A stretch of 64,000 nt of DNA. It comes from Methylomonas methanica. GTDB lineage: Bacteria > Pseudomonadota > Gammaproteobacteria > Methylococcales > Methylomonadaceae. The position numbers were made by a program, and so were the translations under genes. This document shows, piece by piece, positions 27,427 to 35,411 of this stretch (positions are counted from its first letter, which is position 1; each line of letters starts with the position of its first letter). The notes beneath the pieces were generated by a model, which worked only from the letters and a program-made list of their open reading frames with translations, had not been told where the DNA came from and ran no database searches. Where the stretch lies: assembly GCA_001644045.1 (NCBI GenBank), contig LUUF01000086.1, forward strand, positions 54,535 through 118,534, written 5' to 3'.

Positions 27427-27858
27427 TTAACCCAATTGCTTTTCCCTGATTTCATCGAGCGTTTTGCAATCGATGCACAGGTTGGCGGTGGGACGCGCTT
27501 CCAGACGGCGAATGCCTATCTCGATACCGCAGGTTTCGCAATAGCCGTAGTTACCCGACTCGATTTCCTTCAAGGATTCGTCGATCTTCTTGATCAATTT
27601 GCGTTCGCGGTCGCGGGTGCGCAGTTCCAGGCTGAACTCTGATTCCTGCGTGGCCCGGTCGTTGGGATCCGGAAAGTTGGCCGCTTCGTCCTGCATGTGG
27701 TGGACGGTACGATCCACTTCCATCATTAGTTCGGATTTCCATTTATTTAAGATGGCGGAAAAATGGCTCAACTGCGCCTCGTTCATATACTCTTCGCCTT
27801 CTTTTTCCTCATAAGGCTTAAAAGTAAATTCCGATGCGGCAGGGTTAGTATTGTTCAT
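27427..27858 (-). CDS. dksA: RNA polymerase-binding transcription factor DksA
   Basis: A 143-residue protein with the coiled coil whose tip carries DPNDRATQE (the two acidic residues and Ala that reach into the polymerase secondary channel). A four-cysteine zinc finger follows (CETCG and CIDC). DksA acts with ppGpp to repress rRNA and activate biosynthesis promoters. The first 24 residues before MNEAQLSHF are less conserved. The inner ATG at residue 25 could be an alternative start. It is the first gene of a probable four-gene transcript with gluQ, acs and an EamA transporter. Confidence 0.96.
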   Translation of the reverse strand: MNNTNPAASEFTFKPYEEKEGEEYMNEAQLSHFSAILNKWKSELMMEVDRTVHHMQDEAANFPDPNDRATQESEFSLELRTRDRERKLIKKIDESLKEIESGNYGYCETCGIEIGIRRLEARPTANLCIDCKTLDEIREKQLG

Positions 27859-27968
27859 CCAATGACTCCTGGCGGTCTATAAAAAAATCGGGGCTTTTTA
27901 ACAGAATAGCCGGGGCCAAGCAAGAAGTTTGTTATGATGAAGACGCTTTCTACTAACGGAATTTAGAC

Positions 27969-29132
27969 ATGAAACACCACGTCGCCGAGCGAATGCGCGG
28001 CATCAGCTCATTTTATGTGATGGAATTATTACAGCGCGCCAAGCAGCTCGAACAGCAAGGTCGCGACATCATTCACATGGAAATCGGCGAGCCGGATTTC
28101 GAGACGCCGCAGGCAATTTTGGACGCCGGTAACCTTTTCATGCAGGGTAGGGAAGTCAAATATACCGCCGCGGCCGGATTGCCGGAATTGCGCCAAAGCA
28201 TTGCCGATTATTACCAGGCGCAATACGGTGTAAATCTGGACCCAAAACGGGTTTTTATTACGCCGGGCGCTTCGGGCGCGTTTTTGCTGGCGTTTGGGAT
28301 TAGTTTAAATCCGGACGAGCAAATCTTGATGGCCGACCCGTGCTATCCCTGTAACGACAATTTCGTACAACTTTTCGACGGTAAAACTCGCTTCGTGAAT
28401 GTAGGTGCCGAAACGGCTTACCAGCTCAATGCAGAACTGATTCGGCAGCACTGGCAGCCGGCCAGCAAGGGCGTATTGATCGCTTCACCGTCTAATCCTA
28501 CCGGTACCATCATAGGCAACGATGCGCTACGCGATGCGATTCAACAGACGCATGCCTTAGGGGGCTGCTTTTATTCGGACGAGATTTACCATGGCCTGGT
28601 TTACGAGGAAACAGTCAGCAGTGCCTTGGAGTTCAGCGACGATGTATTTGTCATCAACAGTTTTTCCAAATTCTTTGGTATGACCGGTTGGCGTATTGGC
28701 TGGTTGATCGTGCCGGAAGATTTTATCGATGCCGTGGAGAAGCTGGCACAAAATATATTTATCTCCACGCCGACTCATTCTCAGTACGCAGCGTTGGCCA
28801 GTTTCAGCCCGGATAATATGGCCGAATTGTATCGACGCCGCGACGAGTTTGAAAAACGCCGGGATTTTCTTTACGAAAACTTGCTTCGCTTGGGTTTTAA
28901 AATTGCCTGCAAACCACAAGGAGCATTTTATATATACGCCGATTGCAGTGCGTTTACCGACGACAGTTTTGAGTTTGCCAGACAGCTGCTCGAACAAGAG
29001 GGGGTAGCGGTTACACCCGGTAAAGACTTTGGTCAGTACTTGGCTAACCAGCACATTCGATTTGCATATACCGCCTCAATCGATAGAATGGCCGCCGCGC
29101 TTCAAAGACTGGAAAGATTCATATGCCGATAA
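27969..29132 (+). CDS. PLP-dependent aminotransferase, class I/II
   Basis: A 387-residue fold-type I aminotransferase. It shows EIGEPDFETPQAI, YTAAAGLPELRQSIA, the SPSNPTGT asparagine motif, DEIYHGL, and the PLP lysine in NSFSKFFGMTGWRIGW, with the carboxylate-binding arginine near HIRFAYTAS. It is cytoplasmic and resembles AspC/alanine-type enzymes used in amino acid synthesis; the exact substrate cannot be read. It overlaps the rhodanese gene by 10 bases, so the two are translated together. Confidence 0.92.
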   Translation: MKHHVAERMRGISSFYVMELLQRAKQLEQQGRDIIHMEIGEPDFETPQAILDAGNLFMQGREVKYTAAAGLPELRQSIADYYQAQYGVNLDPKRVFITPGASGAFLLAFGISLNPDEQILMADPCYPCNDNFVQLFDGKTRFVNVGAETAYQLNAELIRQHWQPASKGVLIASPSNPTGTIIGNDALRDAIQQTHALGGCFYSDEIYHGLVYEETVSSALEFSDDVFVINSFSKFFGMTGWRIGWLIVPEDFIDAVEKLAQNIFISTPTHSQYAALASFSPDNMAELYRRRDEFEKRRDFLYENLLRLGFKIACKPQGAFYIYADCSAFTDDSFEFARQLLEQEGVAVTPGKDFGQYLANQHIRFAYTASIDRMAAALQRLERFICR

Positions 29133-29446
29133 GCCAATACACTCCGCAACAGTTACAACAACACTTACAGGACGACCCGTCGGTATTTTTACTGGACGTC
29201 AGGGAGCCTCACGAGTTTGCCTATGCCAAGATTGCCGGTAGCGTGTTGATACCGCTACAGCAAATACCTGCTCGCTTCGACGAAGTACCCGTTGACCGAG
29301 ACGTGGTGGTGATTTGTCATCACGGCATGCGTAGTCAGCAGGCATGCAATTTTTTGCAACATTCCGGATTACAAAGGTTGTTTAATTTGAAGGGCGGTAT
29401 CGATGCCTGGTCCGTCATTTGCGATCCGTCTGTTCCACGTTACTAA
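29123..29446 (+). CDS. Single-domain rhodanese-like protein
   Basis: A 107-residue sulfurtransferase domain with LLDVREPHEFAYAKI near residue 23 and the catalytic loop CHHGMRS, cysteine included. It probably transfers sulfane sulfur or serves as a small sulfur carrier in the cytoplasm. It starts inside the end of the aminotransferase gene and is followed after 15 bases by a DUF3581 gene, so the three may form one transcript. Confidence 0.9.
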   Translation: MPISQYTPQQLQQHLQDDPSVFLLDVREPHEFAYAKIAGSVLIPLQQIPARFDEVPVDRDVVVICHHGMRSQQACNFLQHSGLQRLFNLKGGIDAWSVICDPSVPRY

Positions 29447-29461
29447 ATAATAAATAAAGTT

Positions 29462-30190
29462 ATGTTTTTAAAAGAATACTATGCCATTCAGGATGGCAGT
29501 GTCGCTATTAGCGCCACACAGGCCAGCATGTTTGCCAAGGAAGTCGCCCATGACTTCAATCCCCTGCACGACGAAGATGCAAAACGTTTTTGCGTACCGG
29601 GCGATTTATTATTCTCGCTAGTGCTGGACAAATACGGTCTTAGCCGGAACATGCACTTCATCTTTTCCGGGATGGTTGGGCACGGCGTGCTGCTGAATTT
29701 TCCCGATGATGACGCCGAAAAAATCGATGTTACGGACAACCAAGGCAAGACTTATTTACAGATCGAGCGCTCCGGCGATGTGATCCGCGATCCTGCTTTA
29801 ATCGAGGCGTTGATCCGCGATTATGTGGCTTTTTCCGGGCAGAACTTTCCTTACGTGTTGGTGCCTTTGTTGGCCAAGGAACAAGTCATGTTCAATATAG
29901 ACCGGCCTTTGGTGATCTATGAGAGCATGACCCTGACCTTAAACCGGATGGATTTTCACGAACCGCGCCTGGAAATGCTGGAACCGAAAATGGAAGTCAA
30001 CGGCAAACGGGCTACCGCTTATCTTTATTTTCAAATCAAATGTGGTGACGAAGTGGTCGGTTCCGGATTCAAAAAACTAGCGGTCAGCGGTTTGCGCGAA
30101 TACGAAGCCGAACCGATGCAAGCGTTCGTAGACGAATATCTGGCCAGAAAACATGGTTATTTAGGTAATCTTGCGGAAGCCACTGCGTAA
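29462..30190 (+). CDS. DUF3581 family protein
   Basis: A 242-residue soluble protein of the DUF3581 family known from gammaproteobacteria. The N-terminal AHDFNPLHDEDAKRFCVPGDLLFSLVL segment looks like the MaoC hotdog-fold hydratase signature (D-x-N-P-x-H, then a G-D block). A second half around MTLTLNRMDFH and GKRATAYLYFQI could be a second hotdog. A thioester or fatty-acyl substrate is therefore possible, but the function is not established. It lies 15 bases after the rhodanese gene. Confidence 0.85.
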   Translation: MFLKEYYAIQDGSVAISATQASMFAKEVAHDFNPLHDEDAKRFCVPGDLLFSLVLDKYGLSRNMHFIFSGMVGHGVLLNFPDDDAEKIDVTDNQGKTYLQIERSGDVIRDPALIEALIRDYVAFSGQNFPYVLVPLLAKEQVMFNIDRPLVIYESMTLTLNRMDFHEPRLEMLEPKMEVNGKRATAYLYFQIKCGDEVVGSGFKKLAVSGLREYEAEPMQAFVDEYLARKHGYLGNLAEATA

Positions 30191-30303
30191 TCGGATAGTT
30201 TGCTATTCGCGAACATGGACTGGCAGCCTGTTTGAGTTTCGATTTTTCCAACCGGAGCGCGCAAAACATTCCGGTTGGTACCTAGAGAAGGCTAGTGAGC
30301 TGT

Positions 30304-31548
30304 TTATAACACCGCAGAAAAGGGCTCTACTGTCACCGTTTCCCCGGCATCTATACCTATACTGTCGGCATCCAGCACAATAAAACAATTGGACTGACTG
30401 GCCACTTTCAATTGATGAGAGTCTTGTTGGCCGGCGAGGCGGACGACTAATTCGCCATTAGCTGATTGGCAAAGGATGCCGCGTTGATATTCCTGCCGTC
30501 CGGGCGATTTTTTTAACGCGCTGTCGCAACGGACTCGTAAGCGTAAGGCTTGCGTGGCGGGCGCGCCGGCAAGCTGTTCCAATCCGGGTTTTACGAATTT
30601 CTCGTAAGTGACCAGGACGGCGACCGGATTGCCGGGCAAACCGAAAAACCAGCAGTCGCCGATCTTGCCAAAAGCCAGGGGTTTTCCGGGTTTGATCGCC
30701 AGTTTCCAGAAGTTCACCTGTCCGCATTTTTCCAGCGTTTGTTTGACAAAATCGGCGTCACCAACCGAGGCGCCGCCGGTGGAAATGATCACATCATGTT
30801 GCTGGGCTGCACTCTTGAATGTTTGCTCGAGTTTAAATTGATCGTCGACGACGATGCCCAAGTTGCTGACCGTATGGTTCGGGTCGGATAATAATCCAGC
30901 TAATAAATAGCGGTTGCTGTCATGGATTTGACCGGCGGCAAGCGGTTCGCCCAGTGGTACCAATTCGTCACCAGTCGAGAAAAAGCCTATTTTGAGTTTG
31001 CGTTTGACGCTGATTTTTTCGACGCCTGCGGCGGCCAGTAAACTCAGATCGCGAGCTGTGAGCTTTTTCGGTGCGGTAATTAATTCCTCGTGTTGCTTAA
31101 CGTCGCTGCCGGCTGCACGAATATTTTTATAAGGTTGCCAGTCCAGGGGAAGAGATACGGTGTCGCCATTCATTTCAACTTGTTCTTGAGCAATAACGCT
31201 GTCCGCAAACGATGGAACCACGGCCCCGGTAAATATTCTGACGCATTGGCCTGGTACATGTAGTTCCAAAAATGGTTTTCCGGCCCAAGAGGTGCCGATT
31301 ACTTGCAGTTTGGCCTGCTGCCCGGCAGCTGTATCGCCAGCAGCAAACGCGTATCCGTCCATTGCCGCGGTACGCTGAGGCGGAATGTCCATAGGCGACA
31401 CCACGCTATCGGCAAGTATCCGGTCCAGTGCCTGGGGCAAAGCGATTAGCTCCTGCTCGGTGACGGCTTCGATGGCTTTGCGGATTTCCAGTAGAGCCTG
31501 TTCGACGCTTAATAAATTGTGTCTGTTGGGATAGCAGATGTCAGTCAC
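30304..31548 (-). CDS. moeA: Molybdopterin molybdenumtransferase MoeA
   Basis: A 414-residue enzyme that inserts molybdate into adenylylated molybdopterin. It shows PPQRTAAMDGYAF, RIFTGAVVP, the MoCF-like core with FFSTGDELVPLG and STGGASVGDADF, and GLPGNPVAVLVTY near the C-terminus. Its start overlaps the end of mobB by 8 bases, so the two are coupled. A perfect 9-base inverted repeat (30248-30256 with 30270-30278) lies downstream of the stop. Molybdoenzymes are not encoded in this window; assimilatory nitrate reductase is one expected client. Confidence 0.96.
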   Translation of the reverse strand: MTDICYPNRHNLLSVEQALLEIRKAIEAVTEQELIALPQALDRILADSVVSPMDIPPQRTAAMDGYAFAAGDTAAGQQAKLQVIGTSWAGKPFLELHVPGQCVRIFTGAVVPSFADSVIAQEQVEMNGDTVSLPLDWQPYKNIRAAGSDVKQHEELITAPKKLTARDLSLLAAAGVEKISVKRKLKIGFFSTGDELVPLGEPLAAGQIHDSNRYLLAGLLSDPNHTVSNLGIVVDDQFKLEQTFKSAAQQHDVIISTGGASVGDADFVKQTLEKCGQVNFWKLAIKPGKPLAFGKIGDCWFFGLPGNPVAVLVTYEKFVKPGLEQLAGAPATQALRLRVRCDSALKKSPGRQEYQRGILCQSANGELVVRLAGQQDSHQLKVASQSNCFIVLDADSIGIDAGETVTVEPFSAVL

Positions 31549-32065
31549 GTTGGCGCTTAAGAAAGATTTCGATAATGAATTCGGCTATGGCTTGTGGATC
31601 GTTTAGATCAAGGCAAGGTAAGCCAGGTGGCGTTGATAGGGGTTGATCGCTTGCTATCGCGATGATCGACGGATCCGCAGGATAAAGTAACGGTTTGTCC
31701 AGGTTTGGTCTGCACAGCTCTATTTTGGGGTAGCTCTCGTGTCTGAATCCTTCCACTAAAATCAAGTCCAGACCTGCTTTGGGAAACACGGCAAGTTGTT
31801 CAGCCAGCGAAATATCGGCATTTGCCGGCAATTCGCTGATTATCGCTCGCCTGTATCGGGAGACCAGCATAACAGGCGTGGCGCCAGCTTTACGCAGCCG
31901 GAAACTGTCCTTGCCAGGTTGGTCAATCTCGAAATCGTGATGGCTGTGTTTAATAATACCGATTTGCAGATTGTGTGCTTTCAGTACCGGAATAAGTTTT
32001 GTCAGTAAACTGGTTTTACCGGTGCCGCTGGCGGCCGCGAAACCGAGGACTGGTGGGCTGAACAT
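31541..32065 (-). CDS. mobB: Molybdopterin-guanine dinucleotide biosynthesis protein MobB
   Basis: A 174-residue P-loop GTPase with Walker A in AAASGTGKTSLLTKLI, followed by IGIIKHSHHDFEID (a typical MobB block) and LILVEGFRHESYPKIEL. It assists MobA in attaching GMP to molybdopterin. It is encoded directly upstream of moeA with an 8-base overlap. The divergent gene on the other strand begins about 80 bases away, so promoters for both lie at about 32066-32143. Confidence 0.95.
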   Translation of the reverse strand: MFSPPVLGFAAASGTGKTSLLTKLIPVLKAHNLQIGIIKHSHHDFEIDQPGKDSFRLRKAGATPVMLVSRYRRAIISELPANADISLAEQLAVFPKAGLDLILVEGFRHESYPKIELCRPNLDKPLLYPADPSIIAIASDQPLSTPPGLPCLDLNDPQAIAEFIIEIFLKRQRD

Positions 32066-32143
32066 GGACTATCTCTACAATTGTCGAACTGCCGGTATTC
32101 TAAGTTATTATGACGTTCATTGGTTGAGGCGTTTGGAGAGTCG

Positions 32144-32635
32144 GTGATACGTGTATTGATGTTGTTGGCATTGGTATTGGCAATTTTGATGTTGCCTAGG
32201 TTTGTGAAGGCCTCTGCGGAAGTGCGTAGCAAAAGACTGAACCAATTAGCTTGGCTTGCTGTGGCCCTAATTTTCATTGTGTTGCTGTTTAGTGGCAAAC
32301 TTAGTGGTCTGCTCGCTTTAGTCGGCGTAATCTTCGCATTTTTGCTGCGCTCGATGCCCGTCATATTGAGATACGCTCCGCAACTGCATAGCATTTGGTT
32401 GCGATTCAAGGCCGGCAATCCGCAAGATAATCAGTCAGGTCCAGGGTCCGCTCGAAAAGCCAGCATGACCAAAGCGGAAGCTTTAGGGGTTTTGGGGCTT
32501 ACGCCCGGCGCAACGGAAGAAGAAATTATTCAGGCACACCGTAAACTTATTTCGCGATTTCATCCGGATCGAGGCGGTTCAGATTATTTGGCGGCCCAAA
32601 TTAATCAAGCAAAAAAAACATTGTTGGGCCGTTGA
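32144..32635 (+). CDS. Membrane-anchored J-domain protein
   Basis: A 163-residue protein with two hydrophobic spans (about residues 3-20 and 37-65) and a C-terminal J-like domain whose HPD tripeptide lies in SRFHPDRGGSDYLAAQIN, next to the C-terminus. That layout resembles TIM14/DjlC-like proteins: short, anchored, with the J-domain on the cytoplasmic side stimulating DnaK. The GTG at 32144 follows GGAG and is preferred over a TTG at 32120. It stands divergent from mobB, and a long non-coding stretch follows before rpoS. Confidence 0.82.
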   Translation: MIRVLMLLALVLAILMLPRFVKASAEVRSKRLNQLAWLAVALIFIVLLFSGKLSGLLALVGVIFAFLLRSMPVILRYAPQLHSIWLRFKAGNPQDNQSGPGSARKASMTKAEALGVLGLTPGATEEEIIQAHRKLISRFHPDRGGSDYLAAQINQAKKTLLGR

Positions 32636-33116
32636 AAAAACACGACCAGAAGACTCCTTTCAGAATTGTATATTTTTGTGGCTATTTTAAATATATGTGA
32701 TACGCATCACTTTCTTATTTCCATAATTTGGAAGTGGTTCGGATTTTGGCTTGAGTTTGCTGATTTTAGCCTTTCGAAAGGCTAGGCATGGCGTTCTGAA
32801 TAAAACTCAAAAAGGAGATGTGGACCACAAAAATATGAGTAAATTCAATTTATAAGATAAATCTTTTAAAGTTATACTGGCACTCGCCGTTAAGGTTAGT
32901 GTCCTCGAGTTGATTAGAACGGAAATTAAAAAAGAAGCATGATGTCGTTAAGATTGTTTTGATGACTTGGGTGGTTTCCGACAATATTACACAGAATCAG
33001 TTGTTGGACTTCAATCTTATCTGCATTTGATAGTTAAGGGATTGATGGTTAACGGGCGAGACACTTACCAATAAAAATAACAGAATCAGCAAGCCAAAAT
33101 ACCTGGGAGATTAATC
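32636..33116 (+). other. 481-base non-coding leader before rpoS
   Basis: This gap holds no convincing gene and is AT-rich. It contains a CRP/FNR-like operator (32696-32711) and an 18-base perfect palindrome TAGCCTTTCGAAAGGCTA (32767-32784). AAAGGAGA (32812-32819) precedes very short frames only. The length and structure suggest a long rpoS 5' untranslated region, as in other bacteria where RpoS is controlled at translation. Confidence 0.5.
32696..32711. promoter_or_regulatory. CRP/FNR-family operator-like palindrome
   Basis: TGTGATACGCATCACT matches the CRP pattern TGTGA-N6-TCACA at all but the last base. It also contains TGAT-N4-ATCA, the core of an FNR site. It lies 60 bases after the J-domain gene and about 405 bases before the rpoS start codon. 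An FNR gene is encoded at 38695-39429. Which regulator binds cannot be told from sequence. Confidence 0.5.
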
Positions 33117-34097
33117 ATGATGGAAGAAACGATAGATGTAATTAAAGATATGGATATTCCAGATTTCATTTCTTTTGATGATGTCGATGACGAAGTTATC
33201 GAAGTTGATCCGAACGAAACGTTTAAGCTGGCCGAGACAGAAATTAACGAATCGCAAAACGAAAGTACTTTCGATGCCACGCGAGCCTATCTGAATGAAC
33301 TTAGTAAATCCCAACTATTAACTGCTGACGAAGAAAAAATTTACGGCAGGCGCACTCAGCAAGGCGATCCACAAGCCCGAAAAATCATGATCGAAAGTAA
33401 TTTACGTTTGGTTGTCAAAATTTCCAGACGCTATTTGAACCGGGGACTTCCTCTATTGGATTTGATTGAAGAAGGTGATTTGGGGTTGATCCGGGCAGTT
33501 GAAAAATTCGATCCGGACCGTGGTTTTAGATTTTCAACCTACGCAACGTGGTGGATCAGACAGACCATAGAACGCGCAATCATGAACCAGACCCGTACCA
33601 TTCGTCTGCCGATTCATATTGTTAAGGAAATGAACATCTATTTGAAAGCTCAACGGAATTTAGCCCAACAGCTCGATCACGAACCGACCGTCGACGAGAT
33701 CGCCCGGCACCTGGATAAGCCGGCTAAAACCGTCAGTAAGATGCTTAAACTCAACGAGCGCGTCACCTCCGTTGATGTTTCTTTCGGTAAGGATTTTGAT
33801 AAACCCCTGTTGGAAACCATTTCCGAAGAAGAAAGCCGTAATCCGGCTGAAATTCTGCAAGATGACTTCATTCAAAACAATGTTACATATTGGGTCTATC
33901 AACTTGCCGAGAAACAGCGCGAAGTCATTTGTCGCCGATACGGCCTTTGCGGTTTCGAAAATGCAACTTTGGAACAGGTAGCACTTGAGTTGGGTGTAAC
34001 TCGTGAAAGAGTTAGACAGATACAAATGGATGGCTTGAAGCGTCTGAAAGAAATTCTGGAAAGCAGCGGTTATTCATTCGAATCGATTTTTAGCTGA
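33117..34097 (+). CDS. rpoS: RNA polymerase sigma factor RpoS
   Basis: A 326-residue sigma-70 family factor. An acidic N-terminus precedes region 1.2 ([20 protein letters not shown]). Region 2 holds [38 protein letters not shown] and [12 protein letters not shown]. Region 4 ends with [19 protein letters not shown]. Length and region sequences fit RpoS rather than RpoD or RpoH. It directs stationary-phase and general stress transcription. In many gammaproteobacteria rpoS follows nlpD; here it does not, and a long non-coding leader precedes it. GGGAGA lies at good distance from the first of two ATGs. Confidence 0.93.
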   Translation: MMEETIDVIKDMDIPDFISFDDVDDEVIEVDPNETFKLAETEINESQNESTFDATRAYLNELSKSQLLTADEEKIYGRRTQQGDPQARKIMIESNLRLVVKISRRYLNRGLPLLDLIEEGDLGLIRAVEKFDPDRGFRFSTYATWWIRQTIERAIMNQTRTIRLPIHIVKEMNIYLKAQRNLAQQLDHEPTVDEIARHLDKPAKTVSKMLKLNERVTSVDVSFGKDFDKPLLETISEEESRNPAEILQDDFIQNNVTYWVYQLAEKQREVICRRYGLCGFENATLEQVALELGVTRERVRQIQMDGLKRLKEILESSGYSFESIFS

Positions 34098-34118
34098 TAG
34101 CAAATCCGGCCTGTAGAG

Positions 34119-34155
34119 CAAACCAGAGTAGTGTGACTCTGTCAGATCTGGTTTG
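34119..34155. terminator. Stem-loop between convergent rpoS and 34167 gene
   Basis: CAAACCAGA (34119-34127) pairs perfectly with TCTGGTTTG (34147-34155) around a 19-base loop. It lies between the ends of two converging genes and may stop transcripts from either side, though T-runs are weak. Confidence 0.5.
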
Positions 34156-34166
34156 GGTGCCGAGTT

Positions 34167-35411
34167 TTAAGAGCCTAATATTTGATATAGCGGTAAGGCT
34201 GCAATCCTTGCATCAATTTGTTGAATGAGTTCGTTGTATGTCGAACTTCCTATGAATTGAAATTTGCTCGCGAACGTTTGTTCATCCATATGCTCGGGCA
34301 AATCCTGTACTTCCGGGATGATGGACGAATAATCTTTAGTGCTAGACATTATTTTCTGCAATTCTCTGGCTTCCTTGATTGATGCTACCGCTATTTGACC
34401 GAATCGGGTTCCCGCTCGATCTGCCGTTAGATCTACAAAGCTGAACCCGCTGCCCTTTTGCGCATCTCCCAACTCCTTATCTATGCCGATTTGCTCGCCT
34501 AGTAACGAGGAATCTATGATCGCCAATAGTGCCGACGCAATAAAATGCTGAGGTATATCTACTCGTTTATATGCAAATACTGGATATTCCTTGCTATATA
34601 CCAAGCCAAGAGGCAGATAGCGGCGTAAATCGTGTTTATAAATATAACTGCCAACCGCAATAATAATCGCGCGATTTTCTTGAATCGCATCTTCCGTCGG
34701 CGTTTGTTGATACGCCGTTAGGAACAAAGGTTGCAACAAATCGGTGATAGACAAGCGCCAGTTAGGGTCGTGTTGGCTAACAATTTCGTTAATTTGCTGT
34801 TGATAGCGATGCAGATTCGGGTAATCCCGGTGTTTTTGGATAGCCAATTGCTTCGCCGCATCGACAATGGAGCCAAGATAACTAATTTCCAGGGCTTGTG
34901 AGCTAATACGGACTTTCTTGACGTATTGACTCAATAGTTGCCAATGTTGTTCGAGAGGGGGGGTATGAACGATGGCGGGAATCAGGATATTCGCGGCAGG
35001 ATCGGGAATGGATATTTCACCGATTTTCAACGACTTGATAACGATGGCATCGTCTACCTGACGAAGATTGAAGCTAAAATCCAGATATCTGCCCCAAGGG
35101 CTCTTTGGTACGAATACCGCTATCTGTATCATTAATCTGTCATTAACAATCTGAATTTGCGTCGTATTTTCCGCAAAGTGGTTTAGCAGATAACTTACTG
35201 CAATATTTAAATCCTTTTCGTCCAGACTAACTGTTTTAAGTTGGCCTCTTTCTTCCGGTGCCACATGCAATAACTGTTTCGCGCGCTGGATATCTTCGCG
35301 GTTCAAACCATGATGGATTTTTAACAACGGCGTATCGTCGATTGCAAAAAACAGTAGTGCTACGAACAATATTGCTAGTGAAAGTAAGGCGTATAGCAGG
35401 AATTTCAGCAT
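34167..35411 (-). CDS. Membrane-anchored protein of unknown function
   Basis: A 414-residue protein with one N-terminal hydrophobic helix (about residues 3-24, LLYALLSLAILFVALLFFAI) and a large, presumably periplasmic remainder. I see no known catalytic motif. The middle contains a beta-rich stretch (IQIVNDRLMIQIAVFVPKS) and several helices; a PLGLVYSKEYPVFAYKR segment near residue 265 stands out. It starts 7 bases inside the end of ppx, so the two are co-translated. Polyphosphate or envelope stress may be the context, which is only guilt by association. Confidence 0.8.
   Translation of the reverse strand: MLKFLLYALLSLAILFVALLFFAIDDTPLLKIHHGLNREDIQRAKQLLHVAPEERGQLKTVSLDEKDLNIAVSYLLNHFAENTTQIQIVNDRLMIQIAVFVPKSPWGRYLDFSFNLRQVDDAIVIKSLKIGEISIPDPAANILIPAIVHTPPLEQHWQLLSQYVKKVRISSQALEISYLGSIVDAAKQLAIQKHRDYPNLHRYQQQINEIVSQHDPNWRLSITDLLQPLFLTAYQQTPTEDAIQENRAIIIAVGSYIYKHDLRRYLPLGLVYSKEYPVFAYKRVDIPQHFIASALLAIIDSSLLGEQIGIDKELGDAQKGSGFSFVDLTADRAGTRFGQIAVASIKEARELQKIMSSTKDYSSIIPEVQDLPEHMDEQTFASKFQFIGSSTYNELIQQIDARIAALPLYQILGS

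Noticed and set aside
30248..30278. 9-base inverted repeat after moeA as a terminator
   Set aside because: The stem is perfect, but on neither strand does a T-run follow in the right place, so I do not call it a terminator.
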